Assembly (NCBI RefSeq): GCF_001039355.2
Contig: NW_019775959.1
Span: forward strand, 8,273-64,314
Source of the DNA: Lingula anatina
Taxonomy: Eukaryota > Brachiopoda > Lingulata > Lingulida > Lingulidae
Length of the DNA: 56,042 nucleotides
Reading direction: 5' to 3'
The position numbers were made by a program, and so were the translations under genes. The notes under the pieces were generated by a model. That model worked only from the letters and a program-made list of their open reading frames with translations. It had not been told where the DNA came from and did not search any database. Shown here piece after piece: positions 37,738 to 49,901 of the stretch; positions within the stretch are counted from its first letter, which is position 1, and each line of letters opens with the position of its first letter.

Positions 37738-38951
37738 CCCTTACATACCTTCACTTTCGTTTTTGGCAGCTTATTCTGATTATTTCTGTTCTTATCAATT
37801 GGGTCGTGATTATAAAAACAGTTATTTCGCTTGGACACAATAAACGGAACCCATATCAACTAAAACCATAGATGTGACGTTTAAAAGTGCACTTGAGGTA
37901 GTTATCAGTGATTTAATCGGGTCCATTTGTCAATTGGTAGTGGACGAGATGTCTCACTAAGTTATTTTCAAAATGTTGAAATATACACGATAGACAGTTA
38001 TCCCGGTGGGAAAGAAATGGTTTTATCTGATTCAAACTGGATCTGGGTCTTCAAATAATTAATGAACGTTAATTGCCTTTACCGTCCCGAAGGTCTGCAC
38101 TGGAGTGCTCTCTAGTCTGCCTGCGACAGTTGACAAACACATGAAGATGTTGATGAACTTTGTCACTCGAATAAAAAAGTTATAAACAGACAAGGAATTG
38201 GCCTCTGCCCAACTGTCGTCTGAAGCAGACTGTCCCACATACCACTTAAGACCATACACACAAGGATGGAATATGAAAGAAATTCTTTTACAAGCTATTA
38301 ATGTTAATGTTAAATATACTTCAGCTAGATTAATTATTTTTAAATAACAAAAACAACATGACCCCAATTAATGTGTCATCGGAAAGTTCAGGAGAGAGAA
38401 AGGTAGATGCATAATAGGATAGCTGTTACCAAGACTCCTCCTTCAGTGCTTTTTCCAACTTGGATTTGATTGCAGAATACTGTTAACAGCTTCTGATGGG
38501 ATGATCACTGACACTGTGGATTGTTAATGAGAATACATCTAAGGGTTGACGTCACTCTTACATATACAACACCCGCTCTGTATTCTAAGCGTTATTTCTA
38601 GTCACATTGTAAGTCTTTAATCAATGGATGGTGTTGAGTATTCATCACTCCAGTCTTCTGGATCCAGTGATAACTATTTAATATAGAAAAAATATTCAAA
38701 AGTAACGGTGTCTAGCAACTACAAAAATAAAACCCTCCCTTTTCCGACTTATACTGACTATGTAACATTTCGATCAAAATAGTTTTAATGCTATAAATCT
38801 CTTCAATATAATAGGACTAAAAAGAAAATATGTGAGTTTCGGCGATTGTATGGCGTTGGGACGTGTGAGGTTTCTCAAAACTGATATGTCAAATTTGCCA
38901 GAATGCTTAGCTACTTCTTAGACATTTGGATATGTTCAGCACTACAGTGGC

Positions 38952-38974
38952 GGGTCGGGGGCTGGGGGTGGGGG
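38952..38974 (+). repeat. G-quadruplex motif
   Basis: Four G tracts of 3, 5, 5 and 5 bases are separated by loops of 2, 2 and 1 bases. Such short loops are typical of stable intramolecular quadruplexes. It lies 3.3 kb upstream of the receptor start codon. Confidence 0.8.
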
Positions 38975-40449
38975 CACAGCGTGTACTCTTTTAGCTTATG
39001 AAGTAATCCTTCTCTCCCTTTCTCGAAAAAAACAGCGATACGAATCAATACCAGGTTATTTTGCAACTCCGTGCGTCAGACAAGAGCATCATATACTATA
39101 GTGCTGATATTGTCCTCTTCTATTGTTTTCACCCCCCCCTCCCCCATCAGTAAAATCCCTGGCTCGCCAGTCACTTAATGGCGATGGAGTCTCATTATGG
39201 TTATAATCGTTTAAAATACTTTATCGTGGATCCACTGCCTCACTATTTCAAAAGCAAATCAAATGATAAATGAATAGATAAGCCAACGAAATTGAATGTC
39301 AAAACGTCCCTGCAAATATGAATTGATTTGTGAATCTGTGGCAATCTATACAGAGAGATAGATGTATATTTCATCATCACCGATCGTCTTTTTTTAAAAT
39401 TAAGTTACATAAATTTTAATTGAGAATACGGCAGATGATATTAAGCAGGTTCAGATTAATTTTCATTTAAGAAAAGGGTAAAAAAGGAGCGATGAATAAA
39501 AACGAATTAAAAAAAAAACGCAAAGGATTGGACTTAAAAGACGTGAGATATATGCATAGATAGTCAGGCAGTCTGCTAGGGTGAAAGAATTATATTAGAA
39601 AAAAGCGTAAGGAGACAATAGAGTGCAAGAGAACTGGGATAAATGGTCTAAGTTTATTTATTCTCAGTGTGATTTGCATGGAAATCAAATTGATCAAGCT
39701 ATTATAAGTAACTTCAGGAAATGAATGATAAGACAATATGAAGACGGAGCGAAGGAAATTAGAAAGAAGGGCCATTTGCTAATAGAGCGGAAATTATCAC
39801 CACCATCATAACAAGAGATATATCAGTTCCATCTATTAGAATAGCGGCTTGGTAATTGAATTTGAATTGAGAGAGTGAGAGAGGGAGGGAACAAAAAGGT
39901 TACAAAAGATTTTCTTTTACTCTGGAAAGCCGGTTGGATACTGCTATGGCTGCTAATTAACTAGTAAGATGGCGTCTGGTTTTCACATAATTTAATGATA
40001 GGAAGTGACTCCAAAGTCCAAAACCAATTAACCATAAAACAGAGTAAAAAAAATTTAACCATTGTTTTCATTAGAAAAACACTGAAGCTGGTATAAAATT
40101 TAATGTCCATACTCCTCTAGTAAACAAGACCAGACTTGATTCGTCATTTTCGCATAAAAATGAAATTTTGTTAAACTACTTTCTCTTTTTTCGTGTGAAA
40201 GCGAAAGATATAGAAATTTCTTTTCGTATAAAAATGACCTTATCCATTATGGCTGTATATCTTGTCATATCAATATTTCTGAGGTTTTAATCTAGGTCTC
40301 TATTTTTCAGTTGTGATTCTAATTTGTCATTCATTTTTCATCCATAATAAAGATGTTTATAAACTCTCTGATAACTTGCTGATTGAAATGTGAAGTATTT
40401 GAATAGAACATGAATACAACAGAACGCAATAACCCGGCCTTTAAACATG

Positions 40450-40682
40450 TACACACAATGGACAATAGAAGTGTCACCCTACTGAACCAATACTTTGGGG
40501 GAGATAAATGACTGTGGAATGATATGCTCCTGGTATAATTTTATTAATGTCAAATTTCACAAAAAAACTGTAGACCAGGCATTATAACTACTCAAGATCT
40601 GCCTACTTTGATTATTGATTACTTGATTATTATTTGAATACTCTGATTCAGGGGGTGACACTTCTATTGTCAATTGTGTGTA
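40450..40682. mobile_element. Tc1/mariner-type MITE with TA flanks
   Basis: The terminal repeats 40452-40479 and 40653-40680 are 28 bases long with one mismatch and start CACACAAT. Each is bounded outside by TA (40450-40451 and 40681-40682), the target duplication of the Tc1/mariner superfamily. The interior is AT-rich and non-coding. The ends differ from those of the transposase pseudogene at 20 kb, so that element was not its donor as far as I can see. Confidence 0.85.
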
Positions 40683-42062
40683 CATTGCCACAGTATATCA
40701 ATTGCAAAGAGGCAGCCGTATTTTAATATCTTGACCAGTGCTTTTTATAATTCTAACAATGGGTAAATAGATACACAGTATATTAATAAGAGAAATGGTC
40801 ATTTATTATTCTTATATCATTTTTCGGTGGCCATTTTCATGAAATGTTATACACTATTGTACTGAATATAAGCCCCGTTATAATATCTTAATTTGATTTG
40901 ATAATGGAGCTTCCATAGATATTTATGGAGGTTCAGCGTGACTGTCGGTCACGACAGTGCCTGTCGACTATTATACACTCACGGCAGTCGGTCACTTTGC
41001 AGGGGAGATTATTGACGCATCGCACGAGCCGGGGTTAATTTTATTGATATGGGCTTACAGGGTATGACCTGATTGGTTATATTTGAATGTGGTCACGCTT
41101 GCGGTCATGAAAGCGTCAGAAGAGGGATATTTTTAACACTGAAGACATTATAGCGTTGGATTGAGGACAAACTCTTTGTACCATCAGTTCTTTGATAGTT
41201 AATACTTCATGTTGTGTTTATAATTATTATTATGCTATCACATCACCTCTGGAAATCGTAAATGCATCATACATGTAGTACAATAGAACCAACTAAGAAA
41301 AATAGAAAGATAAGAGAACATGTAATTCGCCTGGAAGCTATAAGGTTTGTTGTACACACTATACTCCGCCTTATTAATTTTAAGCTCCGCGGTTGCCGTC
41401 ACGGTTTATTCTCTCGTCAAGCTTACCGGTATTAATAACATTAATCACGCACCAAGCACTAAGAGACCATATCGCGTTCAAGTTCGTGTAGCTACAAAGT
41501 ACAAATAGCAGGGACACGCTTTAAAATATTATTGAATAAAGATCTGGCAGCGACATTTATCTTAACCTATTCATCAATACTTTTTATTGTAGCTACAAGA
41601 CTGGAGGTCAAAGTTCACTGTGCGATCAAACAAAGCGAGTGACCGATACACTACAGCAAGGACCGATTCAATAATACATGCTTCTGAAAAGAACAACTGA
41701 TGTGGACCGGGTGTAGAATACACTGCAAGTGGTGGATTTGTACTATACACTCACCGGGAGTCGAGGGAAAAACCTTATGGGACACCAAATTCTCCATGCA
41801 TAACACGCGGCTGTAAACAAACACCGCCAAGCACGCACCGGATTTAAACGAGGCAAGGACCACATGAAAACAGCATAGGGTTATCAGTGTGATAAACTGA
41901 CCAAGACGGAGAACGCGGCACAGTCGCACCATCCATCTTTTATGAGAGATGAGCCCGAACAGAAATTAGATGACGTTAAGGAGCTGGAGCGGTGACAGGT
42001 ATAATAACGGATTTGACCGATTGCAATCTGCCATTGTCGTGTCTCGAAGCAAACGACCAGAC

Positions 42063-42122
42063 ATGGCATCGACCGGTGGCTTGTGCTGCAGCGTATATCA
42101 GCGATCTCGCCGCGTGGTTTGA
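42063..42122 (+). promoter_or_regulatory. Upstream ORF 1 in candidate receptor leader
   Basis: ATGG at 42063 opens 19 codons closed by TGA at 42120-42122. If transcription starts upstream of this point, it would act as an upstream ORF of the glutamate receptor gene. The start site is unknown, so the role is inferred. Confidence 0.3.
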
Positions 42123-42136
42123 CCAAGATAAAGGCA

Positions 42137-42199
42137 ATGGGAAATAGGGGACATTTCAGTTTCATTAATTCACGTTGTTGTTGCACTGGAATTTTTTAA
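42137..42199 (+). promoter_or_regulatory. Upstream ORF 2 in candidate receptor leader
   Basis: ATGG at 42137 opens 20 codons closed by TAA at 42197-42199, ending 97 bases before the receptor start. The predicted peptide has three adjacent Cys. Its role as a uORF depends on the unknown transcription start. Confidence 0.3.
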
Positions 42200-42279
42200 C
42201 TTGTGTTAAAAACATATCGTTTGAAAGCAGTTAGTGACCCTAAGTGCTCCGATCCTACTGAAAACTATACACGCGCAAC

Positions 42280-42315
42280 ATGACGCGGAGAAAAACATGG
42301 CAAATTTACGAATGA
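42280..42315 (+). promoter_or_regulatory. Upstream ORF 3 overlapping the receptor start
   Basis: ATG at 42280 has A at -3 and opens 11 codons closed by TGA at 42313-42315, in a different frame from the receptor. It overlaps the receptor start codon (42297) by 19 bases. Ribosomes starting here would pass the receptor ATG, so it should lower receptor translation unless scanned past. It lies so close to the start that it is very probably in the mature leader. Confidence 0.5.
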
Positions 42316-42978
42316 AGCTACTATGGGAAGTATGGGCTATAGGGGCAGTGCTACTTTGTGCGCCTATTCCGGCCAGTGTAGGTCAGCAGAGGAAATTAAT
42401 TTCAATCGACGGAGATGTGATTTTAGGGGCTCTATTCCCCGTCCACCGTCAACCTACCCAGAAGACCGCTTACACTCGTCAGTGTGGGGAGATATGGGAA
42501 CAGTACGGGATGCACCGTATCGAGGCATTTCTTCTTACGTTGGATGCTATAAACAACGATACTACTTTACTACCGAACGTCACCTTGGGATGCGACATTC
42601 GCGATTCTTGCTGGTATCCGCCAGTGGCTCTTGAACAAAGCATAGACTTTATCAAAAACTCCATCTCCGCGAGCATAGAACCCCACGACGTTGAAAATAT
42701 GACCCAAGAAGAGCACTGTGTCCACGAGGAATCCCCCAAACCCATCGCCGGACTCATCGGCCCAGGGTCCAGCACCGTCACAGTTCAAGTCCAGAACTTG
42801 CTACAGCTGTTTAATATTCCCCAGATAGGGTATGCAGCGACCAGTAAAGATTTAAGCGACAAATCTCTGTATAAATATTTTCTACGTGTTGTCCCTCCAG
42901 ATAATTTACAGGCCAAAGCCATGCTGGACGTGGTGTTAAAGTTCAATTGGACATACATATCAACTGTGTATACTGAAG
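42297..42978 (+). CDS. GRM1/5: Group I-like metabotropic glutamate receptor, coding exon 1
   Basis: First coding exon (residues 1-228, last codon split, phase 1) of a class C G-protein-coupled receptor for glutamate, acting at the plasma membrane. ATG 42297 has a strong context (AACATGG) and gives a signal peptide of about 29 residues. The exon then encodes the upper lobe of the Venus flytrap domain. Group I hallmarks include CGEIWEQYG (63-71), DIRDSCW (100-106) and VALEQSIDFI (110-119). By alignment to mGluR1, ligand contacts Tyr70, Arg74, Trp106, Ser158, Ser159, Thr182 and Asp202 are present; Ser186 of mGluR1 is Ala180, where the contact is through the main chain. Cys63 and Cys105 should pair, and Cys141 matches the inter-subunit disulfide Cys. 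Cys99 is extra. N-glycosylation sequons occur at Asn87, 94, 134 and 217. Donor: GTGAGT at 42979. Reading on into the intron would give a false 281-residue product from this ATG. Confidence 0.95.
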
Positions 42979-43208
42979 GTGAGTTTAATAACATAAATAA
43001 GTACGTACAGATTTTTGTGTGTGCGGTCAAATATACGTTTTCATTTACTTGTACTATTTATTACTTTCCCTTTGACATAAAAATCTATCGATCCGTAATG
43101 CCGGTCAGTCTACAAAGTCTAAGTCATGAAGTCATGTAGCCAGTCTATTATCATCCTCCTCCTCCTCCCCTCCCACCGTCGCCATCTCCCTCACCATCCT
43201 CCCTTCTT

Positions 43209-43231
43209 CTCTCTCTCTCTCTCTGTCTCTC
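43209..43231 (+). repeat. (CT)n microsatellite
   Basis: A CT dinucleotide array with one G interruption, within a longer C/T-rich stretch just inside intron 1. Confidence 0.85.
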
Positions 43232-44330
43232 TGAGTGCCCATGTGTTTTGTGTACTTATATTCGTCGTAAGATTTGGCTTTACATTTCATGAACACTGTT
43301 TATCCTAACACTCCAGTGTTGACAATCATCAGCCAGTCGTGAATGTGATGGCGATGCTGTGTCGTTGAAGTTATCGACACCTTTACTACCAGTACAAAAT
43401 ACCTTACCCAATACCCACATGTGATATCGGCGATACGCTACTCGGTACATTTTAACTCTGTGCAGGTGTATGTTCAAAGAAATTCACTTCGAAAACAATC
43501 TTGTTCGAACAAACGTTTTCTTGCAGACGTTTTGTTTTGTAAGCATTCTTGTCGTCCGTACTTTATGAACTTCTGAATCTTAAGTCGTTATTACTAGAGG
43601 CGTGATGTACATATATGTGTCCTGGTTATTCAAGAACAATCTCACACAAGCTAGACAATATGGTTTTAAATGACAAGGCGACATCAAATAACACACATAT
43701 AAACTTCACTTCATTGTTTATTAATTATTTTCGGTCGTTCTAGACGAAGGCAGCTGTGCACTGTACGTCACAGCTTATTAAGAGACGGCGTTTACTTTCA
43801 GTGTGATATAGGGGATGGTAATAAGTGTAGGTGATAGAAGGTCGCACATGTTATAGAAAAATAATAGAAGCAGCCAAAGTGTCATTCCAGTAGAAAAATA
43901 TATCATAAGCACACAATACTTTTTTGTTTACTATCACATAGAAATTAGCCGGAATGATTGCTCATTTACTGATGCGGAGAAGAGTACATAAAGCATAAAT
44001 AAATTATTTTGCGCGTTTGCCCTCACATTTAAGTGCAGGTGAAACATGGACTTGCGCGTAACCTGCACGTCTAGTCCTATTCGACCAAGTTACGGATAAG
44101 ATAGTTATAAGTTTCGATCCGGGAACATTGAGATTGCATAATTCAATATCTGTCTGATATCCCAGCAGCCAGGAGCTCTTATCACGTAAACCTGTCTCAC
44201 TTCCTAGCTAGTCCAGGGGCCTGAGAATCAATTTCATTCTAGACTCTCTGTTATTGCTCTTAAAGAGAAGGATGTGGTTAGGAAAAGAGAGACATCCTGT
44301 AGATGATTGTGTAATAAGACGGAAAATTAA

Positions 44331-44370
44331 GAACTGTAAAGTAACTGTAAAGAACTGTAAAGTAACTGAA
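44331..44370 (+). repeat. Short tandem repeat
   Basis: Two copies of a unit of about 20 bases containing GAACTGTAAAGTAACTG. It is simple sequence within intron 1. Confidence 0.7.
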
Positions 44371-45862
44371 AAAACAATTATCAGAAAGCTGAGAAAGATT
44401 TAGAATAAAAGAATATGCATCAAAATCAACTATATTTATGCTAGAATTTCAAATCCTGATGGTGCGTTATGAGAGCGAGTTGGACTGGTTGTAGTAATCT
44501 GTCAATATCACTTGTTTACATGGCGCATTGTTAATATAGCCAGCCCGTATAAAGGCGAAGGTGGGCATTGGTTTACTTTAAATTTACCTATATCTTTATA
44601 ATTGATATTTTTGCATATAGTAAACATAACTCAAGGTTTTAGGCAATGTAATAGACATTGGAATCATTTCCCCGAAAACAGTATAAAGCTTAAGGGTCAC
44701 ACTACTTGAAAAATCGAGGAAAAAGAAAGTCTAAACAGGTAAATTAAATACAAATAGTAATATGATATTGCAAGGGCTGTCGGTGCAACTAGCTCGAAGG
44801 TACCAAGATCATTTTATTTTCTTCAATTAATTGTCTGTCCTTTAATTAATTTATTTATTCATGTTACATGTATGTCACAAAAGTGAAATTCAAGGGACAT
44901 GGAAATAAATATACAAATCCCTAAAAAAGTTATGAATTATATATTGATTTTTCGTTACAGTCTCAGGTTTTCAGGTAAGAAAAGAACTGGGTCAAATAAT
45001 GACCACTGTTTATTGCTTGAATATACATACCCATATATTTTTAATCAAAAACGATGTTCAATACCTGAATGTACAGTATATAACTCTTCATCATCTTATA
45101 AATGTGTTTTTACATACAGCTCAATGATATTCCTAATTGCATCCCGTGTCATGAACGACAGAGTCCCCTGTGATTCGGGGTACGGTTCCATTGATTTGCC
45201 CTAGTTTTTGACCCGCTCACGTCACGCTAACCCTAACCTGTATGAATCTAATGTAGGGCGAAATCTATAACATGGACCCTCAGATTCTTTACACCGACAT
45301 TTGCATGTTCACAAGATTGAATGGGTGCATAGGTGTTTTACCTCTTTTTGTTTTTTTCCCCTTAAAGTTGCCAGCAGCCCTTCTTAATGTACCGGAAACT
45401 TAGGGTTATTTAACCTTAGCGCGTTATTACTTGCTGTCATAAAATAAATGACCGAAGGAAACAGTTTGCTCTTAGTGCTACATTGCGAAAATCGATTCTG
45501 GAAGAGTTACTTTTACGGGGTCGAAGTTTTCTATCATTTTCTCTCTGTTTTATTACTTTTGTTTCCGTTTTAACCTTGAGCAATTATGATATGTGCCTAC
45601 AGTGGAGCTTGTGATAATAGATTTTACCGCTGGGAATAAATTCACGTCAGACCCGAGGTGTTCTTCCTCTATACGTATCGCCAGCCTCGTACAAGTTGAT
45701 GTTTAAAATCTTTTGCGATTCTCCGTCTTCAGTTGGTTTTCAAATGGTGCCTTAAATGTTGACAATTCGATACCTTATTCATCATACTTAGCAAAAATTG
45801 ATCTGTCATTCTCAATATTCTCCAATTATTAGTAAATGAACCACAGTTTTCTGTATCAAACG

Positions 45863-45876
45863 ACTCTCTCTCTCTT

Positions 45877-45910
<34 letters not shown>
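45863..45910 (+). repeat. (CT)n microsatellite
   Basis: A CT array with short CTTT interruptions, 48 bases in intron 1. On the minus strand it makes an artificial Arg-Glu repeat frame, which I reject as a gene. Confidence 0.9.
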
Positions 45911-45913
<3 letters not shown>

Positions 45914-48900
45914 CTCATTTACGAGTTTTGTACGTGTTATAAACAACAAAATTGCTGTTGAATTAATCAGTGCTACAAATATGATACCATGTAGACGATA
46001 CACTGGTTGATATAATTTAGAGCTCTAAACTTGCGTTGCATGTTTTCAAAAACAGTATTTTGTATCCAGTCTTCATTTGTAGGTGGGTTGTGTTATGGCA
46101 CGTATCATAATTGTAAAAAAAGGTAAAAATCTAAAGTATAGGTAGAAAGCTTCTCGTCTTGCAGACACTGAAATATTTGGGGAAATACATCTGAGTTAAG
46201 CCACGGAAGAAATTGCTATTGTAACTTTATGTGTAAAGCATAGATGGTACACTTGTTGACTCTTGCATTTGCACAAGCAAACACGTGAAAGTTCCAGTGC
46301 AAACACACGTAGAAATGCACATATTAATTACATAACAAACCGTGATGATAACAACTACATTCACCGGTGGCTCGGTGCAGCCATACCACAATATTTACCG
46401 AAAGGTAAACCGGTCGTTTAAAAAGAACTGGGGCCATTGTAGTTACGTTTGTTATATTAGGAACGTTGAGATACGACCTGGGTGGACTGCGGCCATAGGA
46501 ATTAATGCTTCATTGGCAGGGCATGAGGGGGTGGGGGTCAATGACGCGTTGTTTTTATTTATACAACGTGGCTTACGCAAGGAGCAAATACGTGTGAAAC
46601 ATCAATTTACAGATATTGCCTTGGTTTAATTAGACGCAGTGCATCAATAAGCTTTCTGGTGTCTGTTTTCTCTGTTTCATTTTAATAACAAGGCAGATTG
46701 TTGTAACAAACACACTGTTTGGTCATCTTTGATTTCTTATGTATATTTAAAAAATCATTCGAACAGAGAGCCTAGATACACGCGCCCGCTGAACTAAGTA
46801 CAAACCTAACACGAACGCCTCACTGGAGGTGGTGCATAATGTATTAGATTATGGTCGAAATTAGACTGTATGCATGTGCTTGCATGTGACCTGTTTACCA
46901 TACGTGCTCTTTTACGTGTAGGAACCAATGGTGTAATATCTGTATATTGTATCTCATTTAATATAGGCCCTTTTCACATAGGCCTACTTTATCGAACAGC
47001 CTTTACCGATACACTTTGAGAAATTGGGGTAAGAGAGGCAACCAACGGAATTTCCGCACTCGACACGACCAAATACATTATTGATTAAAATACACAGTAG
47101 AAAGCGCACTTGTTTAGAACTTGTAAAAGGGAGTTAATATATCTATTGCGTTTTTACGGTTTAGGGTCCCTCAAAGTGTACCGGTACATATTGTATCACC
47201 CAAGAATGCCGCTCGATATGAAAAGATCATGTAGTTACCGAGTTATTAATTAAGATATTTTATTGTAAAATAAAGTAGGTAAACATGTGTCGAACTCGCT
47301 TAAAAGTTATGATTTCCCTTGTCTGTATTTAGCCCCTTGATATGACCCTTTAACAGCGCTTTAAAGACAACTTCTAGGGATTTTGGCGATAAACGATACA
47401 AGTAATTTCCCCTGGGCCCTCAATACTAAAAAAAACTTACCGACTGTCCCTCTATCGAATTTCAAATTCAAAAATACCCGATGAGTATCTATTTCAAGAC
47501 CACTTCTTTTTTTTCACTTGTTTTAAACAAATTGAATAGATACGTGGACGTGCATTCTTCGTTACCTATGCTCGCTTGAAAATGCAATTTTAAGAAAAGG
47601 GTAGTGATGGCATTTCTTGTCTTGCCTTTGGAAATGAGAACAGATTATCAAAGAAAAAGTAGGTGTTAAGGCAATGAAAATCCTGTTTACTGTTTCTGAG
47701 GTGATAACCTGGGTCAAAATAAGCAGGGAAGGCAAGGACAGCTATTGTTGCTGTTCTTTTTTTGAACCAGTGTCTAACAAAGAACACAAAACGTGTACTT
47801 GTTTATATTTGACATCTAAATGTTTCGGTACAATACCCACTGTTCTAACGTAGTGTTGTGTTTGTTTACAATAATAAAACATTGTTCAGTATACTCAGCA
47901 GTAATTGTTGGAAATTGTATTTTATTATGCATTGTCACAGTGGCGGTTTTACGGTCAGTGTTCCTATTATAAAAAAGAAAAAGCAATCATTGCTAATGCA
48001 AAATTATACGGAGGAAATTGTTCATTGTGAAATGATTAAAGCAGAAGCAGAATGTCGAAATGACTCAGTTCTCTGGCATCAATATTGTTGATATTCCTAT
48101 ACCTACCCACACACAGAGACGGCTGTTGGATGGTCGTAACGGACCTGTCATTCACAATTTTTAACATATTGCTTCGTATTTATGGCCAATTCTCACCATA
48201 GATCACAATACGCATGATATGGATTGTATTTTTTTTCGGCATAACCAGCAAAATTTTACAACTTTCCACTGTATTGAACAAAATTATGCCGTGGCTAAAG
48301 TTAAAGTAACAGTCTTCACACATTGAGTAGTAAACATCGGGTAGTAAACATTTTATAATCTAGTCTACTGAGGAAAAATGTAAACGGGCGCCCGAAGAAG
48401 GTGAAGTCATTACTAACCTTCTACTCCTTATTAAATGGCCTTATTGGCGGTTAGCTACATGCGATGGGCAAACTGAGGCCAAACGGTTTCGTGGCAATTG
48501 TCTGTAAATTCCATTAGTCATGTAATTGTATAAACGTACCAAATGTGAAATTATAAGGTAACGCAGATATTCTGGACATTATAAAAAAATGTGCACTTTT
48601 GAATTACAGCTGACTTCTTTCTATATTGGAGGGTACAGTAGTATAAATAATGAGCGAAGTCTGCAACTTTTCCACAAATTGTGTGCGTCACCAACGTGTT
48701 TGGAATGTTCACATTACTGTTGTATTGTTTGAGCATGAGTGCCCCTAAATGGTTCTAAAATAATGAAATAATTGGGCGGACGTTGGAGGAGGGATCGATT
48801 GATACTAAAGACGTGACACTCTACACCGATTTGTCAAAGCGGCGTTGTAAACGGATTAAGTTGAGTAGGGAGTACTTATCGCAGTTTGCCAGCAGCTTCA

Positions 48901-49901
48901 CGCAACATGAGAAGACACGAGATCGACATCGTGGTGACACGCAGATTCCGTGTTCTTGTCTACTTTGCTATTTACGTAAGAAATCTAGGATTTAGACTGA
49001 TACAAGTAATATGGAAATAATTAAGTCATAATACTCATCTCAGATATAGCATACTGTAGATAACAAAAATTAAAATAACATGTACTCTTCAATGAAACGG
49101 AAGCGGTAATTTATGATATTTATGAATTTCAATTTTTTAAAAGGAAATGTGCTTATCAATTTTTTAGGAATTCAAAAGGTAATTTATAATACAGTTCTAA
49201 TAAAACACCACAATAAAGAAGTGGTATTTATCCAAAGAATTGATTTTTAATCAAATGATGACAGTAGTTTCGAAGGAGTGTATCGAAATTCCTGTCACAA
49301 ATATCAAATGTCTCCGGCTTTTATTTCTGTTTCATAACTATTCTCTCTCAAAAACGAAATTCATTTTTACTTTTTCAGACCGTCACGCAAACCCCGAAAT
49401 CTTTGACGTTTTATTACATTTTGTCCGAAGGTGTTTGTCAACCTATAGACTTATATGATGACCTCGGTCATTAGTTTACTGGGTCAGGTCAGGTAGAGGC
49501 CTTAAAAAACACGACAGACAACTGATGTTGACATAAACACGGAAATATGTTCGACTTGAACCAATGCCCATTAAATTCACATGATAGTGAATCAATGTAT
49601 CAGTTTGGAGTTTGACGCAGCAACCAAATTGAATTTTAATCTTGAGTTTTCTAATTAAAAAAATGACATAGGACAACGATTTTTAAAATCTAACTGGCAC
49701 GCAAGATAGTAAAAGACTTTGTGACATTTTTGTTTTGTATCTACACACTTATGTATTGATGAGTATGAGTTTTCTAACATAAAGCGTTTTTATCACTTAT
49801 CTGATACTTGTAGATCTGTCCTTAGGTTATCCACTCTTAAGGCGAAAATGGTCTTATAAAAACCTCGCGGCATACTAGTAAGTGTTGTGAAAAACCTCTG
49901 T

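Larger units (their letters stand above)
32660..42062. other. Intergenic stretch upstream of the receptor gene
   Basis: No gene is supported in these 9.4 kb. The stretch holds three short inverted-repeat elements (33021-33269, 37540-37737, 40450-40682) and a G-quadruplex motif (38952-38974). Between 40930 and 41000 the block GTCGGTCAC occurs twice. G+C rises toward the right end from about 41630, as expected when approaching a promoter or leader, but I cannot place a transcription start. Confidence 0.6.

Noticed and set aside
41651-42186. Two minus-strand frames of 93-100 codons before the receptor
   Set aside because: They lie opposite the likely leader, lack family motifs and fit the local rise in G+C.
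42234-43139. Continuous frame of about 300 codons through receptor exon 1 and beyond
   Set aside because: It begins at a non-ATG codon and ends in intron 1. The conserved protein stops at 42978, where GTGAGT follows, and resumes at 53731.
45222-45240. Telomere-like CTAACCCTAACC
   Set aside because: Fewer than two full repeats; consistent with chance.
45812-46003. Minus frame with an Arg-Glu repeat
   Set aside because: The repeat is a by-product of a CT microsatellite.
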